Positions 24,085-33,815 of a stretch of 64,000 nt of DNA are shown piece after piece; the first letter of the stretch is position 1; each line of letters starts with the position of its first letter. The translations under genes were made by a program, and so were the position numbers. The stretch spans positions 1,907,102 through 1,971,101 of the forward strand of contig SMSO01000025.1 in NCBI GenBank assembly GCA_004764695.1, written 5' to 3'. Source of the stretch: Schizochytrium sp. TIO01. Taxonomy: Eukaryota > Sar > Bigyra > Thraustochytrida > Thraustochytriidae. The notes below the pieces were generated by a model. That model saw only the letters and a program-made list of their open reading frames with translations, ran no database searches and was not told where the DNA came from.

Positions 24085-25349
24085 GCAGAGCCTCCAACGT
24101 ACACTGTGCTCCTGTTCAGAGTCGCGCCACGGCCCTACGAGGATCTCTCGCGCAACCTCGCGACCTCGTTTTGTTTGGTCCACTTCATCCACCACCCGTA
24201 CTTTATTATCTCTTTTTCTGTACGCTTTTATTATTATTTTATTTTTTTTTATTTAAATTAGAAATTAAGAATTAAACGAAGGGCAGGCGCTAGTGTATTT
24301 CTTTCTGGTTCCTTATAAATTTAGCAAGCAGTCTGGTGAATCACGGCAGTTCGCAGAATCACAGGTTATCATGAAGGCTATTCAAGATCAGGCGATCCGC
24401 TTGAAGGACATTGAGGATCGCCTAAGGCGTCTACAAGTAAAAAGTAGTTAATAGGAACAGCGGAAGAACTCCATTAAAAGAACTATGCCCCACGGGTTGA
24501 TATCTTGTGAACTATTCATGATGACCAACGCCATTTTGGCCATGTTCATAAAATCCTTGCGCTACGTTGATTTAGCCTTTTCCATTCGAGCGGTGGAGGG
24601 ATCGGAAAGTTGTGTTCGTAGAGCGGGTTTCGAAGCACGCAATTACTGATTTGGCTGTGGAAGTCAGACTTTTCTACTGCTTCATCGAACATGAAAAAAT
24701 TTACAGCTATGATATGAAAATTAATTAACGATGGGATAAAACTGTGACCATTTTATTTCTTTGATCTTTGCTTTCCATGAATGACGTCTTTGCAGCAGCA
24801 GTGCTGCTCTTGATCCTTACAGACTTGACAGCTTTCCTTCTTATGAGCCCTCTCCACCATCCCTGGTCTCTACCCCGTTTGCAACATTCGCATGGGCTAT
24901 GGTCATGATTCTTCTGCTTTATCCCACCGCCAAGAGAACCGGCTTCAACTGTTACATTATACGAAGAACTAAGATCATAAACAAGCAATCTTGATCCACC
25001 AGCCAGCCCTCATCAAAGCCCACGCAGGTAGGCTTTGCAAATCTACGGACCCATGCATACCTGGAATCCAGGCCCGAAGAAGCGAGCGAATAAGCGAGCG
25101 AGAAATAGACAATGCAATTCAATTGAGTGAAAGTCTTCAACAACAATCCGCGGTTTTTGTTAGGACCTCAGTGACCGACCAACAAATTTGTTTCATTGTA
25201 TGCACGCAATTATAGTTGATATTATTGGCCAGGAGAATAGACCCTCAAAGTGAACTATAGGAACACAGTACAGTAGAGAATCAGGAAAGCAAGACACCGA
25301 GGGCGAAGGAGCGGCAGTCCCTGATTGACAGATACGGCGATAAGACAGG
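24085..25349. promoter_or_regulatory. Divergent intergenic region between TRM5 and the coiled-coil/TM gene
   Basis: The two flanking genes are transcribed away from each other, so the promoters of both should lie here. An AT-rich run is at 24215-24260. A short + frame at 24371-24451 (MKAIQDQAIRLKDIEDRL, then stop) is helical and resembles coiled-coil fragments, but is too short to call. A - frame at 24725-24988 has no recognisable motif and starts from a non-ATG codon. No defined promoter element was identified. Confidence 0.45.
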
Positions 25350-27404
25350 ATGCGACTCGTTCGACCACGGTCGCTGCCGTGGAGGCTGCTGCAATTGGCT
25401 TGTGCCATGGCAGCAGTTATGGCTGTGTCCGCTGACGCCGGCCAAGAGGCTTCTGACGAGGTGGTGGTGCTGCAGAGCTCCTTACAACAGTGCAGGGCGC
25501 TGGTCGGACCTCTGCGAGATGGCGCCAAGGCACTTGAGGCCAAGCTTAAGACATGCGGTGCCGACGTTAAGGAAAGCAAGCAAAAGTATGATGCTCTTCA
25601 AGAACAGGTCAAGCTTGACATGAACGAACTTGAAGATCTAAGATCGAGAGCACGTAAAGCGATGGACAGCTTTTCTGACAAGGAGACAGATGTGGCGAGA
25701 TTGGAGCGGGAACTGCGCGAATTGAAAAACAATAACACCAAGCTTGTGCAGTTGGGCAAGCATCAGCGTACGCAAAACAAGAAGTTGGCTGATGAACGTG
25801 ATGAGGCACTGGCACTGTTGGAGTACGAAAAGTCTACTGCCAAAGATACAGTTGTAGCCAAAGATGCTGCACTCGCTGAGATCGAATCTTTGAAGAAGCA
25901 GGTTAAGGAGCTCATGGAGTCTGACACCCACAAATCTAATGATAATATGCGCGAGGAGATTGAGGGACTCAAGAGCAAACTCGAAAACTCCAAATCGTCT
26001 TCAGAGGAAGTTCAGACCAAGTATACCTCCACTAAGAACGCTCTGGATGATGCACGAAAGGAGCTTAAGAAGAAGTCATCCGAACTGGACTCAACGAAGA
26101 CCCGTCTTGACGAGATCAGTGCTAAGCTCACCTCAGTACAGAGCGCAAAGGATCGCCTCGATGTTGAGCTAGACGAAAAGAAGGCATTACTGGAGAAAAC
26201 AAAGAGTGATCTTGAGACTGTCGCGAGCGAGAAATCCGATGCTGAAGATCGCGCCAGCGAGCTAGCCAAGAAGCAAGCTGCTGCAGCTGAGGAGTCTGAG
26301 CGCCTCAAGGGCGAGTTCCTTAAGTACAAGGAAAAGGTGGATGATCCTGCGCTTGTGGACTACTTTGTAAAGAAGGCAGAGTGGCTCAAGAACCCTAAGG
26401 TCTCGGGCGTGGATCGTGCGTACGAGAAGACCATGAAACTTCTTGGACCTAAACTTGAGCCCACTCAAGAAGCTATTTTAGAGATGCAATCTATGCTTCA
26501 AGCCTCGCGTGAAAAGCTGTCAAGTGCTGTTGGCGAGACCGAGGACTCTCCAATTCTTAGCGGAATGCTTACCTACGGCATTCTTGTTATTCCCTTTGGC
26601 ATTAGCATGTGTCTGCTGGTACGTCTTAAGCGTTGCATCTCACTCACGAAGGCCACTATGTTCATGAGTATGTACAACCTTATCTTTTCTGGACTCGTCT
26701 TTGCGACCTCATTTTTTATTGAAGGTGAGGAGCCTATGGCTACTTTCCGTGAGCAGAACGAGCAGGCCTTTGAGTCCCTGCAAATTATGCTGCCCATCTA
26801 CTATGCGTTTTACATGATCTTTGTGGTACTTCTCTTTCTCAAACTGCAAGTGATCATGCGTTGCCGCTGCTCTTTACGTGTTCCCTTGGTGCTTGTTATT
26901 CCCATTGGTGTAATGATTCACTACTACCGCTCAGCATGGGTGTATGCCATGCACGATAAGCCGCCTCAGCTCGAATCTGTTGCTTGGGCTGCCTACGCTG
27001 GTGCATTCTTGGTACACTTTGGCCTTATCACCTGCTGCGCCCCATCAAACTCTAGCAAGGCCAGCGACGAAGAGGATATGACGTTGCCGCTCGTTTCCAA
27101 GAGCAAGCGTGCACATGGTCACCTTGTTGCGGAGGCGCAAGAGTCGAAGGATGGACACATTATCAATGTTTCGGCAGATGTCATGAGTCCCGAAGAGGTG
27201 AGTGAGTCTCTTACTGAGGGCGCCGAGGCTGTGCGCGATAAGGCCAGTGCAATTGCAGAGTCTTTTAAGACTGGTAAGTCTGTGAAAGAGATTGAAACTG
27301 AGCAGCGGAAGTCAAAGAAAAAGTCTTCTTCTACCTCCAAAAAGAAGAAGAAGAAGGCCGAGACCAGTGACATCGAGTCATTGGAGGGCAGCAAGGTTGA
27401 TTAA
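25350..27404 (+). CDS. Secretory-pathway coiled-coil protein with C-terminal membrane segments
   Basis: I do not recognise the family. The 684-residue product starts at the ATG at 25350, whose first 30 residues are Arg-rich then hydrophobic (a likely signal peptide cut near SADAG). Residues 40-335 are a long, highly charged coiled coil. About five hydrophobic spans follow at roughly 403-425, 433-457, 479-500, 511-530 and 545-563. A polar tail ends in a Lys-rich KKKKKK stretch (about 655-669) and an acidic end. The plan suggests a luminal or extracellular coiled coil fixed to a membrane by a small multispanning module with a cytosolic tail. The membrane part is weakly like other short multi-TM families, but I cannot name one. 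A tether or organelle-surface role is only a guess. Codon use and length are those of a real gene. Confidence 0.9.
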   Translation: MRLVRPRSLPWRLLQLACAMAAVMAVSADAGQEASDEVVVLQSSLQQCRALVGPLRDGAKALEAKLKTCGADVKESKQKYDALQEQVKLDMNELEDLRSRARKAMDSFSDKETDVARLERELRELKNNNTKLVQLGKHQRTQNKKLADERDEALALLEYEKSTAKDTVVAKDAALAEIESLKKQVKELMESDTHKSNDNMREEIEGLKSKLENSKSSSEEVQTKYTSTKNALDDARKELKKKSSELDSTKTRLDEISAKLTSVQSAKDRLDVELDEKKALLEKTKSDLETVASEKSDAEDRASELAKKQAAAAEESERLKGEFLKYKEKVDDPALVDYFVKKAEWLKNPKVSGVDRAYEKTMKLLGPKLEPTQEAILEMQSMLQASREKLSSAVGETEDSPILSGMLTYGILVIPFGISMCLLVRLKRCISLTKATMFMSMYNLIFSGLVFATSFFIEGEEPMATFREQNEQAFESLQIMLPIYYAFYMIFVVLLFLKLQVIMRCRCSLRVPLVLVIPIGVMIHYYRSAWVYAMHDKPPQLESVAWAAYAGAFLVHFGLITCCAPSNSSKASDEEDMTLPLVSKSKRAHGHLVAEAQESKDGHIINVSADVMSPEEVSESLTEGAEAVRDKASAIAESFKTGKSVKEIETEQRKSKKKSSSTSKKKKKKAETSDIESLEGSKVD

Positions 27405-27834
27405 ATCAAATACACAGTGAGCAAGTAGCAAGCTTAGTTTTGCCCTTACTTTGAACTGCGCGTTTATTCACCCCCGACACAAAACTCTAGCTCTGTATCC
27501 AGCGTCACCCCTGTTGAGATTGCAGAGACTCTTGTTATTAGCTAAATCAGTCGATGTTATTTTGGAAAATAATCTAGTCTTTGCATTTCTCTCGCCATCT
27601 TATCACCTTTTCTAATATGACAACCCCCACCCCAGCTGACGCAGTCTGGTTTTCCAACAGGGACCGGGCTTGTTGCAAATGCGGGTTTCTCAACCGGTCC
27701 TTTACTTGTTAGTGAGTAGAAAATGTAAACGAATAAGGTCTTCTCGGAGCCACTAGATCAGGTACGTACCCCTTAGCAGGTAGTAGGACCCTCACGGATA
27801 ATGAATGAATAAGTAAGAGCTGCCAACGTGCAAT
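27405..27834. other. Intergenic, 3' side of the coiled-coil/TM gene
   Basis: This is non-coding sequence and should include the 3' UTR of the gene before it. No clear AATAAA is present close to the stop codon. Nothing else is recognised. Confidence 0.5.
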
Positions 27835-28440
27835 GTGCCTCTCGACTCCCAAGAGTTCATTCAGCAGCGGCAAGTGCCTCTGTACACTACTGAGGGGTCC
27901 GCCGCCCAGGTCGGTAGCTCCAAGTCGAAGCAGACGGCGGAGGGGCTCAGCCGCTGGGCAATCTCGAAACCCAAGCGCCGAAGAAGCCCGAAAAGAACTC
28001 GAGAAGCGATGGAGTCTGCTTCTCCAAGAGCACCGGAAATGCCTGATTAAGCGGGCTCAGAAAACGAAAGAAAGATACGCCTATTTGTGTTTTTCTAGCG
28101 ATAGGGCGCCTCTTATCCGAAACGGTAGGAGTGCGCTGTTATTAGCTGCGCTCTCTGCAAAAGTGGCTTCCTTCGACTAAGATTGACGCGTATTTGTGGG
28201 TTCTCAGGCCCGTGGCAGGAACCCTTATCGACCGCAAATGCTGCTGCCTTTGAGGCTGCGGTGTCAGGGATTGCGGAGGGAGCGGAAACAAACGTCTTGG
28301 ACCTCCAAGGTAGAAACTGGAGGCAGCTTCGCTTCGAGTTTACTTGAAGCAGATCGAAGGCGCACTTGCTTGGGCTTCTGGGTAAACTCAAGTACGGCCA
28401 GAGGTACTACATGAAGCGCTAGAAGGCCCTAAGGAGCTGA
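27835..28440 (+). pseudogene. Possible decayed protein gene, family unknown
   Basis: Several pieces of protein-like sequence lie on + over about 600 bases. One frame from 27835 (ATG) starts MPLDSQEFIQQRQVPLYTT and runs to a stop near 28050. A second frame over 27960-28090 gives a helical Glu/Lys/Arg-rich stretch (AEEARKELEKRWSLLLQEH). The first frame becomes protein-like again at 28207-28344 (AAAFEAAVSGIAEGAET), is broken by TGA at 28345-28347, and continues past it (KLKYGQRYYMKR) to TAG at 28420. A TTCTCAG acceptor-like site at 28201-28207 leaves open an intron instead of a shift. I do not recognise the family. A chance arrangement is possible. Confidence 0.3.
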
Positions 28441-28973
28441 GAGGAATTTGCTTTTTTGTTTATTGTGTTTTTATTGTGATGATGATATAATAATGAAATA
28501 GGGAACTTTGAATGAATGAACGAATGAATGAATGAATGAATGAATAGACTGTTTTTGCAATGGAATAATTTGCAGTTGGCTTTGCGAAGGAGTGGAGGAG
28601 GGTTCCGAGGCCCGTGGCGGCGCGTTCGTGACCTGAAAAGTCAAAGCTGGAGTGAAATAGTCACCAAAGTGAGTATTTGCCGCGATGGAACCGCCCATTC
28701 GTTCACTCATCAAATAATAGTCAGTGAGATGGTGACGTGAACGATCGCATAATCAATCTCTGCGCATCAAACAATTACCTCCTAGGCACTGCTACTGCCC
28801 TACTACGCATTACTCTCCCTTTGGTTTAGTCCTCCTTTCCTTTTGTTTTCTTTTCTTTCTTTTCAATGAAAAGAGTACCTAACTAAGTATATCTCAAGTT
28901 ATTCGTTCTAACTTTAAAGAGAGAAATGACTCGAGGGTACTAGTACCTCTTCTTCTTCTTTTAATTAAAAAAA

Positions 28974-29016
<43 letters not shown>

Positions 29017-30758
29017 AATTGGAAACAATAAGTTAAAGAGGTATTATACGTATATGACGATGATACTTATTTTATTTTAGGGAAAGAAAGAAAGAACTTG
29101 AAGAAAATACTACTTTTTGTCCGTAAAAAGAAATAAAAAGAGATTTCTTCGCGGGTCTCGGGGATACATTGGGGTGTATTTAATACGTGAACTTACGCCG
29201 ACAAACAGAGATTAGAATGTAAAATTTAAACTTTGAAGAGAACAGATTTGTTAACTAACCCCCAGTTAGTAGTGCCGAGCCGATTGGCAGACCTGGATCG
29301 CGACTCTGGAGACCGCGTATCAATTAGGATAGCTAAGTTTATAAGTAAAAAGCACGAATTGATCTGACCATTTGCGACTTTGGGCTGATCTGTGGCAGCA
29401 AACCCCAAAGCATATTTGAGACTCACCTGCTCTTCGAACGTCTTACACGCCTCATATCGCTTTGTTGCCGCATAGCTCTGCGTATTGCGTAATCGAGAGC
29501 CTTTCGGGACGAAGGAGCGAAGGAGTTGAAGCAAGCATCTGCGATCCTTGTTTCTCTGGCCATCGATCGATCCTCTGGGCACTGCAGAACCTCTTGCCCG
29601 CCAGAACCTGCACTGGACGCTCAGCCTAGGAACAGCCCCGTTCCCACGCTGCTTTGAAACGAAATCAAAGAAGTTGACACGCTGCCGAGCAAGCAGCACC
29701 TGGAGACTGTGGAAAGGCTAATTTTCAGAAATCGAAAATAGCAGCAGAACAACTATATTTCAATTGAGCCTCTCCAGGAGCAACAAGAAGGCTAACTTTG
29801 CCACCACAGCCAAGATAACAGCTGCCATCGGACTCGCAGAAGCCTCATCAGTGAGCATCAGGATCGAGCCTTCTTCAGAATAAGCAAGCACCGCTCGCTG
29901 GCATTCGAATTGCCCCTCTGATATCTACTGATTGATTCTCTATCTTGTCGTGAGCTAAGAGAGAACCGGTGCTCACCTTACTGGTAGATCTCAGTAGTAG
30001 TACCAGTAGCTCTGCAGAAACGTCCTTACTGCAAAGCCATTCTCTCTGACATCTTTGCAAACTCGCGTAGATCAGGCATTTAGCGAGGAAACGTAAACAC
30101 AATCGCAAGTTACTAGCCGAGTGAACAACCATCCACGTTTGAGTGTGCGCATAAGGTCAGGCAGGCTCTGTGGTGTACTGCGCACTGGATCGAAAGAAAT
30201 AAAGAAGGAAAAAAGAAGAAAAGAAAAGAAAAAAAAAACACCGTCGAAAAGAGGTAATAAATCCGCTTGGTAGTAGGTACAGTGAGTGTGATTGTAATTC
30301 AAGAGTAACTAATTTATCCCAAGAGCTCACGGATCTTCGTGTTGGGCTTATTGCTGCTAAATTTACTCGTGCTCGCGAAGCAGTCTTTTGGGAGAAGAAC
30401 GAGCGCGGAATTGGCTCCGTGCGGCATTGGGCAGCTTTCATTTGCTTTGTTTTTCGTAGAGCCGGCAATAAATAGAGGTCAAGCAGGCTAGAGCCGGAGA
30501 GAACGGGGAGGCAGGTCCCAAAGCTGGAGAAGAAAGTAGTTTTTTTTTTGAAGCACCCGCGCGAGAAAAAGAAAGAAAGAAAGAAAGAAACGATCGTCCG
30601 GGACCCAACTGAGGAAAAATAAGAGCGAAAAAGGCACAGTTCTCTTCCTTTCTGCTTGACATTCATTTGCGAGGCACAAGAAGGACACCTAAAACTAGGA
30701 GGTACAATTTCTGTCTGGCATATCCTCAACACGACGCCACCAGCGCAGCATCTACAAT
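28441..30758. other. Intergenic, no gene recognised
   Basis: Contains (GAAT)n at 28509-28545 and (TA)n at 28977-29013. On - a 157-codon frame covers 29226-29699; it is mixed in composition and has no motif I recognise. Further - frames at 30157-30783 read through AAAG and T-rich tracts and are not credible. The last few hundred bases should hold the promoter of the F-box/LRR gene; an AATAAATA-like element sits near 30466-30475. Confidence 0.5.
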
Positions 30759-33380
30759 ATGCAGACAGCCACGACTGGCACAAAGGCGCCGGCGACGATG
30801 TTTGCCGCCGGCAACAAGACCAACTATTTTACTACTAAAGGCTCCAAAAGCAGCGGCTCAATGTGGAGTCGGGTTGCCTCAAGCATCCTCCGCTCTGGAG
30901 AGCGCCATCGAGTGACCTTTATGACGGCGTTTCGTGCTGGCCTTGTGGAGCCCAAATTTTTTAGCTTGCCTAACACCGTTGCTGAAGATACAGTCATCAG
31001 TTTCTTAAGTCTACATGATGCCATGATGGTTCGTGTCGCTTCAACACAGCTTCGGGATTTTGTGGAATCCTCATTGGCTCGACGCAACATGGTTGATTTC
31101 GAACAAGTTGGCATCAGCGATGAAGGATTTCAACTCATCTTCAGTCTGAGTACGCACGCTAAGGCTCTTGTCCTTTCCGGAAATCTTCAGTTATCCTATG
31201 GAATTGCAAACGCTCACCTTGCAAAGAACTTTAAACAGCTACTTGAGATCCATGTTACAGAATGTCCTGGTCTGAAGGCTACAGTATCAATGCCTGAGAC
31301 ACCCGGACTGCCACCCATGGCTCAAATTTTTTCTCTGTGCAGTCAACTTCAAGTTGTGGAGTGTGACGCTCTCTGTGACAAAGCTCTCGGAGTACTTGCA
31401 AACCAATGTGGACACTCTCTGAGGGAATTATCGTGCCGAGAATCCGGTCACCATGTCACTGGGGTCGGCATTCTTGAGCTCGTTCAAAAGAGTCCTCACT
31501 TGCGTGCTTTGGACATTGCATGGTGCGGGCTCGGGGATGAGCATCTTCAGACTATTGCAAATGTTTCCTCTGTGCGCGAGCGTTTAGAGAAACTTGACAT
31601 TTCCGGTTGTTGTGATGTGCGCAAACCCACCCATCAACACAGAGCATTCTGGCTTACTGAGGAAGGAGTTGCGCTTGCTATCTTGCGCATGCATGCACTT
31701 CGCGAATTTGCTTGCAATGGACTTTTTCCCGAGGGCCCACTATTTCAAACCTTGGCAGACCATCGTGGTTTCCCTGTTGACGCTGACCCCCAAGCACCAC
31801 GTGCGGGCATGCGTCTCGTTCGTTCTACGTTCACAGCTTTGCGATTAGGCGATTGTCCTCGCCTTCAATCGCATGAAGCTTTAAGATCCTTTGCTCGTGC
31901 AGTGGGACCAAACCTGCGCTCACTGGAACTTAAAGGATGCAAAGAGATCTCTGATATTGGTGGTCTCTGCGAGCTTGTCAAAGCATGCCCACAACTTGAG
32001 GAGCTTTGCATGTGTGGCTGCGAAGGTGTATCAAATGTACTGATGCAAACTCTGGCATCTTCCTGCCCTGGTTTGCGTAAAGTCGTTTTGCGTCGTGCAG
32101 AGCACATTAGCGATGTGGGTGTCGCTTCTCTAGTGCGTGGGTGCCCACAATTAACATATCTCGATCTCTCAGGGTGCCATGGCATTACAAATGCAACGCT
32201 CTTTCACCTTACTCATTGTAAAAACCTTGAAACGCTTCTCTTGTATTGCTGCAGCGCAATTACAGATTACGGTGTTCTGCAGGTCCTCGGTATCAAGGCT
32301 CCAACGATGTGCGGGGACGATGCAGAAGCTGGGGAGGAGGAGGCCCGGTCTGAAGCAGCCACAGCAGCAGCGACATTCTCATTGCTAACTGATAAATCTG
32401 CGGTTATCGGCCCAGTAGCATGGCCGCAATTAAAGCACTTAGATCTGAGTTGGTGCTTTCATGTTTCTGTGCCTTGCTTCATTGCCGTTGTACAAAGACT
32501 CAAAGCACTCCGTCGCCTTTCGCTGGAGGGATTTGATCATTTTACGACGGAAGATGTTGCTCGTATTCGCTGCTTCGGTCCCCGGGTGAAGATTGAAGCT
32601 ACGCACCATGAAGACGACGACATAGAACGTCATATACAGCATCTTCATCGCTTAAACATGGTGGATGAAAAACGTATGCGTGAGTTGCGTATCCTTCGTG
32701 AAAAGCAAGACCTCAACTCCTTGCGACAGACGTTGCCGCAGCTTGCTCTTAATCAAAAGGGAGGCCGCAAGAGTATGAGGCGCAAAGGGTCTGGGCCTGG
32801 TGATTATCCTCACCATATACTGCTAACGCAGCCTGCTCCTTCAGGCAGACGTCTTCGCGGACTTTCACTGCCAACTGCTGCAAGCTTTCTCGCCAGCAAT
32901 CAGGAAACTCCATCCTCCCCAAGTCATTCGCCCCGTTATGAGTACAATCCGGAAGAACATGACTTTCCTAGAGTCACATCATCTCCGCGCTCGCCTGAGG
33001 AAATGACCCTTGTGCGCCGTGTCTCTCTGGAAGATCTCGAAGCAATCGAATTTGGTACATCTCTAAGCTCGCTACCTGCAGATGACATCCTCATGGGTTC
33101 GTCAGCCCTTCAAGATTCCATGCAGGATGGCTCTTCTGAGCACCAGGTAATGGGCCGCCCTCGTGCATACTCTGAAGCACTTACGGGTACATCAAATTGT
33201 TCAGATAATACCATCATGGCAACAAAGTCAGACTCCTTCACTACAATTTTGAGAAAAACCTCATTCAGTGAGAAGACAAATAAATATTGTGGCTCTTCCT
33301 CAGAACTGATGTACCGCCGCCGCTTTGGAGATGATAAGCAGGATATCTCTCGTTTGGAAGCATTTTCAGCTGCTAAGTGA
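30759..33380 (+). CDS. F-box / leucine-rich-repeat protein (FBXL-like)
   Basis: Probable substrate receptor of an SCF (Skp1-Cullin-F-box) ubiquitin ligase. The 873-residue product starts at the ATG at 30759; a second ATG at codon 24 is also possible. Residues 68-108 have an F-box-like pattern (LPNTVAEDTVISFLSLHDA, then a hydrophobic VRVASTQLRDFV helix). From about 120 to 610 there are Cys-containing leucine-rich repeats of 25-27 residues with LxxLxLxxCxxIxDxG character, e.g. LTYLDLSGCHGITNATL, as in FBXL and AMN1 proteins. The last 240 residues are low complexity, Ser/Pro-rich, with RRVSLED-like and RKTSFSE-like sites that look like phosphorylation targets. An AATAAA lies 60 bases past the stop (33440-33445). 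The F-box is the weaker part of the call; the repeats are clear. Confidence 0.88.
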   Translation: MQTATTGTKAPATMFAAGNKTNYFTTKGSKSSGSMWSRVASSILRSGERHRVTFMTAFRAGLVEPKFFSLPNTVAEDTVISFLSLHDAMMVRVASTQLRDFVESSLARRNMVDFEQVGISDEGFQLIFSLSTHAKALVLSGNLQLSYGIANAHLAKNFKQLLEIHVTECPGLKATVSMPETPGLPPMAQIFSLCSQLQVVECDALCDKALGVLANQCGHSLRELSCRESGHHVTGVGILELVQKSPHLRALDIAWCGLGDEHLQTIANVSSVRERLEKLDISGCCDVRKPTHQHRAFWLTEEGVALAILRMHALREFACNGLFPEGPLFQTLADHRGFPVDADPQAPRAGMRLVRSTFTALRLGDCPRLQSHEALRSFARAVGPNLRSLELKGCKEISDIGGLCELVKACPQLEELCMCGCEGVSNVLMQTLASSCPGLRKVVLRRAEHISDVGVASLVRGCPQLTYLDLSGCHGITNATLFHLTHCKNLETLLLYCCSAITDYGVLQVLGIKAPTMCGDDAEAGEEEARSEAATAAATFSLLTDKSAVIGPVAWPQLKHLDLSWCFHVSVPCFIAVVQRLKALRRLSLEGFDHFTTEDVARIRCFGPRVKIEATHHEDDDIERHIQHLHRLNMVDEKRMRELRILREKQDLNSLRQTLPQLALNQKGGRKSMRRKGSGPGDYPHHILLTQPAPSGRRLRGLSLPTAASFLASNQETPSSPSHSPRYEYNPEEHDFPRVTSSPRSPEEMTLVRRVSLEDLEAIEFGTSLSSLPADDILMGSSALQDSMQDGSSEHQVMGRPRAYSEALTGTSNCSDNTIMATKSDSFTTILRKTSFSEKTNKYCGSSSELMYRRRFGDDKQDISRLEAFSAAK

Positions 33381-33815
33381 TAACATTTACATTCACTTCC
33401 AAAGGCTTGAGCTTGAATATTTTCTCGTTGTATCTACATAATAAAATGGCTCGTATATACATAATATTATAGGCAGACCTCACTTACATGCGTGAGGGCG
33501 CCAAGTACCATACTATGGTATACAACAATTTGCTCAAATCATTGAGCATGATTTGATGCTAATAGTACATAATAAATTATTTCATTATTTTTCCCTTTAT
33601 CAAGAAACTCTTTGAGGTAACAGAGGCCCCTTGCATTCTTTTTCTCCTTCTAATTAAGATTTACTCAAGAGGAAGAGGGTTCAAAATATGTGACGTTCAA
33701 AAAAAAAGAAATACTAGTGCAGGGGATCAGTCATATTCCAAAACTTTTCTGTTTAATATTTGCAAATTTATCATGAGCGAGCATTTCTAGAAGCCGCTTT
33801 AATTTTCGGGACGGT
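33381..33815. other. Short intergenic region between convergent genes
   Basis: The 3' ends of the F-box/LRR gene and the polycystin-like gene face each other here. The DNA is AT-rich, with AATAAA at 33440-33445 on + and short A runs. No coding sequence was seen. Confidence 0.6.
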
